Assembly: GCA_963556255.1 (NCBI GenBank)
Contig: OY744616.1
Coordinates: 2,663,331 to 2,727,330, forward strand
Length of the DNA stretch: 64,000 bases
DNA from: Allolobophora icterica
Lineage: Eukaryota; Annelida; Clitellata; Crassiclitellata; Lumbricidae
Direction: 5' to 3'
Both the position numbers and the translations under genes were made by a program. This document shows, piece after piece, positions 21,836 to 32,938 of this stretch. The notes beneath the pieces are model-generated. The model had not been told where the DNA came from. It ran no database searches and worked only from the letters and a program-made list of their open reading frames with translations. Within the stretch, counting starts at the first letter, position 1, and each line of letters begins with the position of its first letter.

Positions 21836-22191
21836 ACACACGTTATACGACAAAATCATAAAGTATACGAATTGTCAGGATGTGACAGCAGTGAATACTG
21901 GCAAAGTCCAATGTCTCAACTTTCAGCATGGTGTGATGGTGATATTTCAGTTAATTGACTGTTGGAGGCAGCAGAGCAGTGGACATGTAAAGCAACAAGA
22001 CATTTACTTCGCTGACGTGAAACTTCCATGCCACAATGTCCACACCTCATCTGCGTTGGAATGCTTTGGACGGTGCGATCCATGTGGTCATATCTCACCT
22101 CTGACAGCACTCGCTTTCTCTGCAGTATACAGGCTCCATGCTTCCGTTCTGAGCAGGCAGAGCAGGCCTATTTCAGAAGATATACATTGAC

Positions 22192-22429
22192 GGTTCTAGG
22201 ACTTTTCGCCCCCGGAAGATTCGCCCCCGACATTTCGCCCCCGGGAACTTTCGCCCTGGAAGATTCATCGTTAATCCAGCTTCTAGTCTGAGTTACATTT
22301 TCATCATAGATCCAGCTTCTGGTTTGAACTGTATTAGCCTTAGTTACATTTTCATCACAGATCCCGCTTCTAGTCTTAGTTACATTTTCATCCGGGGCGA
22401 ATCTTCCGGGGGCGAAATTTCCGTATCCC
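22192..22429. mobile_element. 238-bp MITE with TTCGCCCCCGG modular ends
   Basis: It is flanked by the 8-bp repeat ACATTGAC (22184-22191 and 22430-22437). The ends are GGTTCTAGGACTTTTCGCCC and, complemented, GGGATACGGAAATTTCGCCC, followed on both sides by CCCGGAAGATTCGCCCC. The interior has three to four diverged copies of a unit containing GATCCAGCTTCTAGTCT and AGTTACATTTTCATCA. Removing it with one copy of the duplication restores the PB3 frame through RRIVNVYLLK. Its first bases, GGTTCTAGGAC, equal the complemented right end of the element at 5454-6210. Confidence 0.88.
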
Positions 22430-22904
22430 ACATTGACAATGCGCCGTGTAAATCCAGGAGATCAAGTTCCTCAGTTGCACTGGAATGAATATGGCTCTAG
22501 AGCATCCAAGCGTTGTTAACGGATGCACTGACTAAGAAGGAGAAGACTGGCCACCACCACTTCTTAGTGCGGATAAAGATCCGATAGGTTGCAATGTTTT
22601 GGTCAGCACGGTCGACGCCACCCATGAATCTGTTGTAGGCAATGACCACATGTGGCTGAGGGACAGAGATGGCCTTCTTGTCCTTGTTTGACCAACGCCG
22701 TGCTTGACCTAGTGGTGCTGCAGAATGACAGTTTGATGCCAGTGTAACAATGTTCCTGTCGTGCCACTGAACTAAGATGACCTTGACAATGCAATGTGGA
22801 GCCTTCTCGGTGGCTGGGCCTTCTATCTGAAGCAGGATGTCCTGCATAGGGATAATTCGTGTACTTTTTATCAGCACTTGAAAACTCTTCTTTTTCGCCG
22901 GGGC

Positions 22905-22980
22905 TGGGCTGGGAGCGCTTCTGAGTAGATATCTTGAAGGGGCGCTATATAAATTTATTGAATAAATGAATGAATGAAAA
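22905..22980 (+). repeat. LINE/SINE-type 3' tail in PB3
   Basis: GGGAGCGCTTCTGAGTAG, GGGGCGCTATATAAATTTAT and (AATG)n at the end are the common AGCGC hairpin tail, inserted in the PB3 coding region in the opposite orientation. Confidence 0.65.
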
Positions 22981-23420
22981 TAAGATTCCAAATTTGGGAA
23001 ATGAATAAGGATGAGCGACTAAAACGTAAGCCTGTCAGTGATGGGTTTGCACACTGAACCAAAACTGATATTACGGTACCATATATGCCCAGCGTCCTTT
23101 TAAAAGGACGGCAAGTTTTCGTAAAAAATTTCCAAAGTGGAAAAACTTTTTTTTGGCGAAAATGAAATGGTAAAGGAACGTAGTCATATAATAGCTACTC
23201 AAAACTCAAAAGAAAACATTTTATATAATAGCTGAATAGTAAAAATATAGGGAGTCCGCGGTAGCCCTGTCATCTTCACTGTTGTCATGGCTGCCTCGAT
23301 CCCAGCCACCAATTTGCTGATTGAGTCTTCGTCGGAATCATCGATACGGTTGAGGTTCATTTCTCCCTCGTTATTGTCTTCTTCTTCAGACACTGTAATA
23401 TTTCTCGCATCCATTCTCTA

Positions 23421-23805
23421 TTTAATCTCTAAAATTTCTTTCGTACTCTTAACTCTATGCACAGTTCCTTTACTCTCGGTGTTCTCTGAGCGAGTGGCAA
23501 TTCATCGCTTTGGTCAAGTCTTTTAAGGGGGAAGTCGCAGCCTGACGTTGGGTCGTCGGGTGTTTTGCAGGGGGTGAGAATATAGGGTTTGGCTTCATTC
23601 GACATAATTTTTGACAAATCGTAGGAACGAAGGATTCGGTGCTTGTACGTTTCAAGTCGGTCGCCTTGACACCAGCAGGCGGCTGTCACTCAACTGACGA
23701 GGTCATCATTGGTCACTGCCACGGTACATTATGGTAGAAACAGATGTGGCTATGTATATATCGTCATACGAAGGGACTATCAGACATCGTCTTTGAACAA
23801 TTATC
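23421..23805. other. Linker between PB3 and gypsy
   Basis: It probably contains the PB3 5' end and the gypsy 3' UTR. No LTR was recognised. A minus frame (23429-23689) is open but unrecognised. Confidence 0.35.
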
Positions 23806-25097
23806 TTAATTAGTAGCGCTATAACGGACGGGAGCTTTTATTTCACGTTTTGGTCTTGGAATAACTTGGTCTTCGTCTGTTGGAAATAGGGAGTCGATGT
23901 ACATATCCTCCAATGAAGTTAATTCTTTCCTTTCAGTTTCTTGAACATTCTCATCTGCATAAAAAGGTTTAAGGGCGTCCACATATGCAATCCTGGCCTG
24001 TGATCTGTCCGATCGGCGAATACGATAAAGTACGGGGCTAAGCTGCTCTTCCACTCGAAATGGTCCAATAAAAGACGACATCCATTTCGTTTTTATTCCG
24101 GGTCGTTGTCTAGGATAGTGATACAGAACCAGATCACCTTTTTGGAACGTGATTGGTTTAACACGGAGATTATAACGGAAAGCCCTTGTGGTAGCTTGCT
24201 TTTTCATGCATTCCCGCGCTGTCATGAAACTACGTCGCATATCTTCTTGTCGAATCACGTACTCATGATAATTCACTGCCTTTGTTCTTTCATAACAATC
24301 GCTGAGAATCAGATCCATTGGGAGGGTGGTTTCACGGTGTAGGAAAAGCTTATTAGGACTGTAGCTGGTTGCACTGTGACAGGAAGCGCGATATGCAGCC
24401 ATAAGCATAGGAAGTTGGGTATCCCAGTCTTTCTGGTTGTTCTGTACTGTCTTCCCGATGATTGCATTAAGGGTTTTGTGGAACCTTTCCAATAAATCAT
24501 AACTGCTTGGTTTGAAAACAGTTGTTTTAATTTTGTCAATTTGAAGCATTTGGCATAAGTGTTGGAAAAGTTCGGCTTCGAAGCAAGTGCCTTGGTCCGT
24601 TAGAATTTGTAACGGGCAACCGAAACGGCTGATCCAGACGTTAACTAACACTCGGGCAACCGTAATTGCCTACTGATTTCTTACTGCCACTGCCTCTCCC
24701 CAGCGAGAAAAGTGGTCCATTATCGTCACTATGTACTGGTTTCCATGCAAGGAGCGGGGTGGCGTCCTGTTAAGTCTAAACTTACTATTTCTGTTGGCTC
24801 TCCTACGGACATATTTTGCAGTAGGCCTTGTCTAGGGGGTTTGCCTCGGAAATGCCGTGCGCAGGGTCCACATTTCTTTAATTGCCATCTGACATCATCT
24901 CTCCATCCTGGCCAGTAAGCTTTTTTCTGTACTTGAATTGACGTGCGCCTGACACCTAAATGACCTCCAGATGGACCTTGGTTGCAGAGGCGTATGAGGG
25001 CGGTGCGTCGATTTGGGGGCGGAATCAATTGAAACCAGCGAACATTACCGTTTGGGCGGTAATTAACACTATCAGCATGCAACCACTGTCGTGTTAA
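23806..25097 (-). pseudogene. Gypsy integrase segment
   Basis: It starts just after the PB1 insertion with an HHCC-type zinc-binding region (CNQGPSGGHLGVRRT then CGPCARHFRG). The DDE core follows: an Asp in TIMDHFSRWGEA, an Asp in LQILTDQGTCFEAELF, and a Glu in LLERFHKTLNAIIGK. The C-terminal part includes FQKGDLVLYHYPRQRPG and FIGPFRVEEQLSPVLYRIRR, the GPY/F-like module that binds DNA. The frame is broken by an in-frame stop near 24672 (VRNQ then AITVARVLV). The last codon is close to 23806. It belongs to the interrupted gypsy element. Confidence 0.85.
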
Positions 25098-27286
25098 TAC
25101 CCTCAGAGGTTAACCTATAAAAAAATCACACATTGAATAACCTGGGGTGAATTTTTCACCCCTCACTATTTGAGGCATGTGATATAAAATTAAACCATGT
25201 TCGATCAACAATGGTAATTGTACCAAGTTCAAAAACTGCAAAACTAGGAAACCTAACTAAACTCAACTATCAGCACAATCATCGAGTCTACAGTCATCCA
25301 CACACAAGTAACGCTTTGTTGCATGCGTTCCACAGACAGAGTTGCTACACATATGACAGCGAATACTGGTTTTATTGTCCTTCTGGCGGCTGGATTTATG
25401 GCAACGACCTTTGCAACTGCTCATCTGCTGTGTGTCGCGTTTTGCTTTCTTGACCGGCTTTCCCTTTACATATTCCAGTGCTCTTTTCACAGATGGCTGA
25501 AGAGCTATCGTCGGAGTTTCCTTGCGAGTTTCAATCCACGGAATGCACAGAGATTTCCCCAACTCCAAAATGAACAGTCTGCGCACATCACTTCTCCTGC
25601 TTCTCGGATAAGAACTCCAGTCGGGATACTTGTCAAGCCAAATAACGGAACTGTTGTGCACTGAAATGTCAAGCAGAGTAAAAAACATTGACAGCGGCCA
25701 GCGACGAGTTCCACGCTTAGTGGAATATTGACAACAGAGTTTGTCCAGAGTGTCCACTGCTCCCTTTGTCACGTTATAGTCTAAAATTATATCTGGCTTG
25801 TTTTCCATCTGTGGATTTATGGTCTTGTCATGGTGCAACGTTGAAAGCATTACTACACACCGGTTTTTCTTTGGAACATAAGACGCAATGGTGGTTTGTC
25901 CGTTGAAACCAAACAGGGTTGACTGTACTTCTCGTTTTCGATCAGCAAGCATCTGTCTGGGAATCACTGCATTATTTTTGCGCAGAGTGCCAATTATGGT
26001 AAGCTTATTTTGTAGAAGCTCTTGAGCCAGCGTGTATTGCGTGAAAAAGTTGTCCATGGTTATGTTGCGTCCTGATCCATATAAGTGCTGACAAAGATCC
26101 TTTACAACACGCACCCCTTGTCCTTTCTCGACTGTGTTGCCAACTTTTCCAAGATATGCTTGCATGTAACCACAGTAAGCGGTGGTGCAATCCGAAACCA
26201 CCCAGATTTTCATTCCATATTTTGCTGGCTTCGATGGAATGTAAACCCGAAAAGGGCATTTTCCTCTGAAACCAGATAGCATTTCATCAACTGCCACGTA
26301 TTCTGACATTTCATAATGTGCTTTGCATGAAGTGGCAATATGATCAAATATCTCCCTGATTGCTGCCAATTTATCAGTGATTCGGCGTTCCTGTCTGGTG
26401 TCTTTGTCGTCAAATCGAAGAAACCGTAGGAACTCCTTGAACCTCTCTTTGCTCATTGTAGCTCGAAAAATTGGCCTGCCCCATTCGTTACTCCATAGCT
26501 GATCCAGAGATTCATTTCGGCCTTTTGTGATACCGATGAGTATCAGAAGCCCGATAAAGGCTTTGAGTTCCTGAGGAGTAAAGACTACGTGCTGTACAGT
26601 TGGTCCCCTTTCCGCATAGACAGCCTGTGCCTCTCTTTCAGTAGCCTTAAAAATGCATTCTTAAATGGAATCCTCAAAAAAACAACTGAAATGCGTCACT
26701 TGGCGTCTCAGGCTCTATCCCTGGCGCACGTTGCGCAGGCTTTCTGACAATGTCAGCAGGTGATCTCTTCTTCTGCAGTCTTGGTTCTGCCGTGTCCCAT
26801 TTTGTTTTACTGTCTTTAGAGAAAAGAAAGGTACCGCCTTGGTTATCAGTGTTGTCAAACAAAACATCATCAGTAACGAGGCCTCCATCAGCGTCACTCA
26901 GTATATCGCTATCTACATCACTATCCTCGCAACCATCATCGATTTCAACATTATCTAGCTCCGAGACATCACTACTATCATCAAACTCTACATTATCCTC
27001 ATTTTTGTCATCATTTTCAATCCATTCGGATATCAGATTAGCAGCATTAGCAGCAGAAAACCGTCGAGACATCTTTCACACAAATTACCAATAAAAATGG
27101 CCACGGTATGACGTCAGTCACGTGACCATTCATCCAAAATAAGTAAGACAAAATATATGGAATTAAGCAAAAGTCATCTATGAACAGATACACAAAGGCG
27201 CACGGCATAACTCCAAAGCTGTAAAAAAATTCAGCGCAAATACTGACAGTGGGGTGAAAAATTCACCCCAGGTTGGCCTCTGAGGG
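25098..27286 (-). mobile_element. piggyBac transposon PB1
   Basis: A 2.2-kb element lies in gypsy pol. TTAA is present on both sides (25094-25097 and 27287-27290), and the identical flank extends to TTAATA. The terminal repeat CCCTCAGAGG is perfect at both ends. A subterminal repeat, CCTGGGGTGAATTTTTCACC, sits 31 bp inside the left TIR and 4 bp inside the right one. This asymmetry (short at the transposase 5' side, long at the 3' side) is the arrangement known for the founding piggyBac element. Taking PB1 out restores the gypsy reading frame. Confidence 0.92.
25263..27072 (-). pseudogene. PB1 piggyBac transposase, broken
   Basis: The acidic N-terminus (26674-27072) begins MSRRFSAANAANLISEWIEN. 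A frameshift follows near 26674, in a run of seven T on the coding strand, and an in-frame TAA near 26656. The frame then stays open to 25263. The three catalytic Asp are in VAVDEMLSGFRGKC, NITMDNFFTQ and KGAVDTLDKLC. The C-terminus keeps a cysteine-rich zinc-binding region (RCHMCSNSVCGTH, then CVDDC) that binds the subterminal repeats in this family. Full length would be about 600 residues, normal for the family. Two small lesions separate it from an intact gene. Confidence 0.9.
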
Positions 27287-27290
27287 TTAA

Positions 27291-28063
27291 TAGTCCTTCA
27301 CGGATTACTAATTGAGGCCATTGAGCGGCTAGTTTCTTTACTAGACCACTCATGCTTCGCGTCTCTTTAGGGGTGGGTATTTGATCATCTGTAAGTTTCC
27401 GATTAATGATCCAACCGAGCTCTGGATCATTTTTCTGTTCTGCAGCAATTGTAACTTGACTCCAAACATCTGGTAGGCGTGGAGCATCACATAGAAGGGA
27501 GGTTGTCTCTTTACAGCGTTTACTGTCGCGGGCCGTCGAGAGAGGGCGTCTGCATTGAGATGGCTGGTGCCTGCTCTGTGTTTCACTTCAAAGTGGTAGT
27601 CTTCAATCATCGCGAGCCAACGAGCTGACTGACCAATAGGAAGCGCTGTCTTCCTAATCCAGGTTATTGCAGAATTATCTGTTCTCAAGATGAACTTATG
27701 TCCCAGCAAGTATGGTCTAAATATTTTGAGAAAGTACACAACCGCTAAAAATTCTCTTTTAGTTGCATCGTAATTCTGTTCTGTCGGCGAACACACCCGA
27801 CTCCCATAACATATCACTCTTTCTTGTCCGTCTTGTATTTGTGATAAAACAGCGCCGATAGATAAGGATGAGGCATCAGTGTCTAACAGATTGGTATCGC
27901 CATCTGTCGGTAGGGAAAGGACGGGAGTGGTGGTTAATTTGATTTTCAGCTGCTGAAAGGCACTGTCGCATTCTGGTGACCAACGGAATCTCTCTGATTT
28001 CTTTGTCAGGTTGTGTAAAGGTTTGGCTATCTGAGCAAAGCCCGGTACAAACCTGCGATACTA
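27291..28063 (-). pseudogene. Gypsy RNase H segment
   Basis: LDTDASSLSIGAVLSQIQDG opens the domain near 27880, with the first catalytic Asp. CSPTEQNYDATKREFLAVVY and HKFILRTDNSAITWI hold the Glu and second Asp, and HLNADALSRRP ends it. A frameshift lies near 27530, right after SRRP. The pol frame then continues through GWIINRKL and RSMSGLVKKLAAQWPQL to the PB1 insertion point. Confidence 0.85.
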
Positions 28064-28952
28064 TCAACATAGACCTAAAAAAGATCTCACGTCCTTCACT
28101 TTCTCCGGCGTCGGCCAATGCTGTACTGCTGTGATTTTGCTAGGGTCTGTGGATATACCTTCTCTGCTTATGACGTGTCCTAGGAATACGACACGGCTCT
28201 GTAAAAGTCTGCATTTGGAGATTTTTAACTTTAAGTTCGCCGCTTGTAGTCTAGATAGGACTTCCTCCAATCTTTCCAGATGTGTCTGCAGGTTATCAGC
28301 AAAAACGATGACGTCTTCTAAATATATCAGACAGGTGACAAAGTTTAGTCCTCTCATGATTTGTCCCATTAGTCGACTAAAAGTCGAAGGAGCGGAACAG
28401 AGTCCGAACGGCAGGGTAACCCATTGGAAGCTTCCTTGACGGGTTAGGAACGATGTCTTATGTTTATGTAGTGCACTAACCGAAACCTGATGATAACCTG
28501 ATCTCAAATCCAGGGTAGGGAACAATTTAGCTCCTCCCAGGGCATCCAGGCATTCATTTATCAAGGGGAGGGGTAGGTATCTTTCTGAGTTTTGTTGTTC
28601 AGGGCCGGTAGTCAACACAAAATCTCGGAGTTCCATCGTTCTTTCGAACCATGACCACGTTGCTGGCCCACGACGAATTGGAAGGTTCGATCAGTCCTTG
28701 TTGTAGCATGGTCTCGACTTGTTTGTCTATTATTGGTAAAAGTGATAGCGGTTGACGTCTCAAATGTTTCCGGACAGGAGACTGGTTCCCTGTAGGTATT
28801 TCATTTGGCAGAATGTCGTTGTAACCCATGTCCCATGCTGATTGACGTCGTAACACCAAGTTTCTCAACTCCTCGCGTATGTCATCGGGTACATCGGCTG
28901 CAATATCTGCCCATAGGGGTGCAAGTACGGTTTCGGCTGGTTCTGACGACAT
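28064..28952 (-). pseudogene. Gypsy reverse transcriptase segment
   Basis: Fingers and palm motifs occur in order: VETMLQQGLIEPSNSSWASN, DGTPRFCVDYR, LINECLDALGGAKLFPTLDL with RSGYHQV, QWVTLPFGLCSAPSTFSRLM, the catalytic box YLEDVIVFADN and the thumb FLGHVISREGISTDPSKI. Two small frameshifts lie near 28597 and 28570. The catalytic box reads Y-L-E-D rather than the usual Y-x-D-D, so the first Asp is replaced by Glu. Confidence 0.88.
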
Positions 28953-29866
28953 GTTCAGTTACGGTAGCACAAAGAAGAGGCTTGTCATCTGTAGTGGTTA
29001 TTTCATCAGTGCTCACTTCATCCAGTTCACATCGCACACCTTTGTACAATCGTATTGTTTGTTTAGTGGGGTTCATTACGCGCACCGTTAAATCCAATTC
29101 TCTATTAGGCAGAAGAGTACTGGCCACTATCAAACCAGTGTCTAGTACTTTGGCTCGGGTAGCCTATAGATACGGGCTTGGTTTTAACTCGGGAAGGATA
29201 AGATATGCTTCCACATTCATTTCACAAAGAGGAGGTATAATCACATCTTGAGCGGTGGCAATGCGCCTGCATTGCGGTTTGCTGGGCTGGTGATGTACCG
29301 GAAGTGATCTCCCATCGATCCAGATTTCTCCAGTCTGGAAATCCCAGAGTAGCCTTCTCCTGTTCGAGGAAAGCTAAACCAAGAATAAGCTCATCCACCT
29401 GGGGCGAAATAAGACCTTGTATCTAATAGTTTTTCTGTCCAATCTGACACTTTAACTGCGTTTGACCCAGAATTTTGATATAAGTGCCGTTGGCAGCATT
29501 AATTCGTTGTTCCGTCGGTTGAATCTCCTTCTTCCGTGGAATTACGGTCGCTTGGCAGCCAGTGTCGACCAACCCCAGGATCCTCCTGCCATGAATCCAT
29601 ATTTCGAGGTAAGCATTGTTACTTCCTTTCAAATGGTATAGGTGAGCTGGAGCTGTTCTATTTTGTTGGTTTCCATTTCTCCAATAGGGGCATGATCTTA
29701 TTACGTGCTGGCTAGATGAACAGTTGTGGCAGAGTCTCCTATTTGGTTGATTGTTAGAATTCCGATTAATTCCGGATACCCATGCTCCACGGTTACGGTC
29801 CGGATAGTGATAATGTTGTCCATTGTTTCGGTAGTCGTTGGTCATTCTCTGTGGATCATCTGACAT
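28953..29866 (-). pseudogene. Gypsy nucleocapsid, protease and linker
   Basis: RRLCHNCSSSQHVIRSC is a CX2CX4HX4C zinc knuckle (about 29720). RRILGLVDTGCQATVIPRKK is an aspartic protease active-site region with D-T-G (about 29570). The linker to RT holds RELDLTVRVMNPTKQTIRLY, the usual segment between protease and polymerase in this clade. A frameshift lies near 29420 and a stop near 29168. Confidence 0.8.
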
Positions 29867-30051
29867 CAGGGGGGAACTCTTCTGGTTATTCTTTCGTCTA
29901 TATCCTGTACCTTACGAATTCGCCTGGTGGGAGGGGAATGATATCTAACACGATCGCGTTCTGCCTGGCAAATATTCTCCCATCTTACCGCAAAACAGTA
30001 GGCCCGATGCAAAGAGGTGGGCTGACTATAATTTAATTGCATCGCTAAGTC

Positions 30052-30405
30052 TCAATTTCCGAGGGCTTCCGTGAATGCGCGAATTGCTATGACTTCAGAA
30101 AGATCTACGGACAAGTTCCTGAAGGCTAAGCTGACAAGACGACGGATATCTGCTGTTAGATTCTGAAGGTCTTCTCCTTCTGCTTGGTGTCGATTCTGCA
30201 ATTGTGTCTGAAAATATGACTCCTGAATTTCAGTCCCAAATCTTTGTTTTAGCTTGTTTCGAAGGGCACCCACCGTTTTTATCTCACTCGCGTCCGCTTC
30301 TGATAAAATTAAGGCTGCTTGCCCAGAAAGTGAACAAGTAAGATGGTCAAGCTGGTCAGTTTCGGTCCATAAGTTATGTCTCGTGCATATGTCAAACCTG
30401 TTTAA
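30052..30405 (-). pseudogene. Gypsy Gag, main part
   Basis: RFDICTRHNLWTETDQLDHL then TCSLSGQAALIL match the retrotransposon Gag capsid domain (W...F, then L.G.A). VGALRNKLKQRFGTEIQESY and FRNLSVDLSEVIAIRAF follow. The upstream capsid residues, ending VQWFDFCRYL, lie beyond PB2 at 32890-32938 and are in frame when PB2 is removed. Confidence 0.8.
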
Positions 30406-30612
30406 CACATTCAACGCCAGCCCTTTTTTACCGGCTGGGCCAGAGAACATTTAGGAAAATGCGAAATTTCACATTTTTAACAAATAGTGTTTTTAGATAT
30501 TAAAATAACCAGAAACACAATATAACACATGGAACCTACATGTCTATTGAAAGAAAAATTTATATAGCATCAACAAATCCAAAAAAAGACTTTTTCGCGT
30601 TCGCTTGAAATG

Positions 30613-32400
30613 TTACAACTGGATGTTTTCTTCACAGTGAAATGTTTCAAAACAGGGAGTAACACATAAAGCGGGCTTTGAAAAACATGTTTTACAGTAA
30701 TATCTGGTTTCAGTGCGAAGACCCTTGGCACGGCAGACCACACACTTCCTAGCCGCGAACGTTTTCTTCCCAGTCGCCTGTATTTTGTCTGGAAAATGTC
30801 GTCCGCACAGACGCGACATGTCCTTGGACTTGCATTTCACGAACGGCTGCTGTTGCTGTGGAACGTCTTGGGGTGTAACGGTTTCCTCGTATTGAAGCAG
30901 ACATCGGATGATTTGTCGACGAAACCAAACTTGAGGCTTGTTGCCTCCCAACATCCGGTAGAGCAGATATGAGTTTGTTACAGCCAGATCCAACATGTGT
31001 AAAATAACTTTCTTGTACCACTTGAGAGTTTTTCTCAGAGGTGGATAGTAGGCGGTGAGTTGGTCACTTCTATCGACCCCGCACATGTTATCATTATATG
31101 CCAAAATGCAGTCTGGCTTTGAGACTTCCTCATGTCTGCGATTTTGTCTCCCAGTGAAGACAATTTTGCCTGGATGTGCTGTCGTCATCATTAGAACGTC
31201 CCGCTTATCCTTCCATTTCAGCACGACAACTTGACCTTGTCGACGACGAACAACTTCTCCACGTTGTAATCTGGTACCAACAACATCGCGTGGGAGATAC
31301 TTTCTATTCGAACGAAGCGTTCCACAGAGTAGCGTCTTTCTTTTCAGAAGCTCTTTAGCCAGTGGTAGACTTGTGTAGAAATTATCGACATATACAGTGC
31401 GTCCTTTGTCCAGCAGGCTGTCTGCCAAGGTCAAAACGACAGTCTCTCCATGCCCGTACGGTGATCTGGCGTTGAGAGTCGATTTACCACAATAGATCTT
31501 GGCGTTGTACACGTAGCCATTTGGAGAACAGAGCAGGTACATCTTCACGCCGTATTTATGTCTCTTCCCCGGGATATATTGGCGAAAGTGGAGTCGTCCT
31601 CTCCACAAAACCATTGCTTCATCGATTGATATTGCTTGACCAGGTCTATATAGACTCTGAAAATTCTTCAGCAACAAATCGGTTATTGTTTGCAGTTTGC
31701 CAAGTCTATCTTCTGATATGGTGGCAGAGTTGGTGGAAAAGTGCCAAAACTTCAGAATCAATTCGTAGCGATTTCTTGACAAGATGTTACCGACTACAGG
31801 GGTGGCAAGTATGGGGTCTGTCGACCAGTAGTCTCGTATTTCTGGCTTATGAACAATCCCCATCATAAACGTTATCCCCAAAAACTTACGCATCTCAGTT
31901 TAATCTGTGGCAGTCCATTGTCTGCTTCTTGAGTATGGCTTCAACTGAGTATTCTGTAGGTATTCCGATGCGTACAGATTAGTCTCTCGCACCATCAGGG
32001 AAATAACGTCATCGTTGATAAGTTTGTTCAGAATTTCTATTGGGGTACTGGATGGCGACAATGTGAAATCAAGTATACCATGACATTCTGTAAATGGAAT
32101 TCCTACCGGTTTGTAATGGTCATCGATAGTATGCCATCTGCCATCGTCAGGTTGCTGTTGGTCGTCGTCATCGTCACTTGATGCACCCTCCATGTCGTAG
32201 ATTTCTGTATCACTGCTGTCCATGGTTTCACCAACAACACACGTGCATGGCACAGAAGCTGCAGTTACAGTAACTTCTGTTGTTCCCTCATGATCAGATA
32301 GATTACAATCCTCTCTGTCTGTGTCCACATCGGAAAAACTTTCATCACTAGACGTCAAAACAGCTTTCCGAACGTCTTCTGCTGTGAAACGCCTTTTCAT
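30613..32400 (-). pseudogene. PB2 piggyBac transposase, one nonsense codon
   Basis: A single frame runs from an ATG at 32400 to the stop at 30613, about 595 codons, with one in-frame TAA at 31900-31902. Residues 1-100 are acidic and disordered. The catalytic Asp lie in AISIDEAMVLWRGR, RTVYVDNFYTSLPL and NDNMCGVDRSDQLTAYY. The C-terminus is a cysteine-rich zinc module (ARKCVVCRAKGLRTETRYYC then CFSKPALCVTPCFETFHC). Length and motifs are normal for piggyBac. The stop falls just before MRKFLGITFMMGI, in a region where related proteins have acidic residues. It is the best-preserved transposase here. Confidence 0.92.
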
Positions 32401-32427
32401 TGTTATTTTTTGTAAGATTTATTTATC

Positions 32428-32535
32428 AAAACTAAAAACCTCTGACAATAACAAGCTAATAGCAAAACTAAAAACCTCTGACAATAACAAGCTAATAGCA
32501 AAACTAAAAACCTCTGACAATAACAAGCTAATAGC
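32428..32535. repeat. Three perfect 36-bp tandem copies in PB2
   Basis: The unit AAAACTAAAAACCTCTGACA followed by ATAACAAGCTAATAGC occurs three times without mismatch (32428, 32464 and 32500), 27 bp upstream of the PB2 transposase ATG. It lies in the 5' leader or promoter of the transposon. Confidence 0.95.
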
Positions 32536-32938
32536 ACGACAAATGGCGAAATCTAGGGCTGAATGCTTTATTTTCCGAAATCAAAAGAAATATACTCTGG
32601 GTACAGCGTAATACACGTCATTGACAGTCAGAGCTAATTGTGACCTTATGGCTTGAAGAGGTCGTTGCCAGCGATTCTGGACGTGTTGAAGCGTTTCAAA
32701 ACATTCGCCAGGTGTCACCTCTATAAGGCTGTACATTATATTCGTGCAATACAGGCCGGTCTAATAACTCTCTGCAGGCCAATCATCGATAATAAATAGG
32801 TAGTATATAGGACGTAAATATACGTCCCGGGCCCAGCGGATAGCCATATTTGGGACGTATATATACGACCCGGGCGTTGAATGTGTTAAGAAGATATCTA
32901 CAGAAGTCGAACCACTGAACGGTCAAGGTCTATAGTAA

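Larger units (their letters stand above)
21880..23420 (-). pseudogene. piggyBac transposase remnant PB3
   Basis: The minus strand keeps separate parts of a piggyBac transposase. 23199-23414 is an acidic N-terminus (VSEEEDNNEGEMNLNRIDDS). 22497-22860 holds the third catalytic Asp region, NRFMGGVDRADQNIATYRI, then KWWWPVFSFLVSASVNNAW. 21985-22110 carries the C-terminal cysteine-rich region with RCGHCGMEVSRQRSKC and HVHC. The middle, with the first two catalytic Asp, is missing. Two insertions break it: a MITE at 22192-22429 and a LINE-type tail at 22905-22980. Its own TIRs were not identified. Confidence 0.8.
30406..32885 (-). mobile_element. piggyBac transposon PB2
   Basis: A 2480-bp element lies inside gypsy gag. 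TTAA lies at 30402-30405 and 32886-32889. The ends form a perfect 13-bp TIR, CACATTCAACGCC. Inside the right end lie two GTATATATACGTCC-like palindromic blocks and CGCTGGGCCC; the left end has GGCTGGGCC. The gag frame is continuous across the empty site. Its transposase differs from PB1, so the two represent independent families and insertions. Confidence 0.93.

Noticed and set aside
23800..23815. TTAA at the gypsy stop codon as the right border of PB3
   Set aside because: No matching terminal repeat could be found at the other end of PB3.
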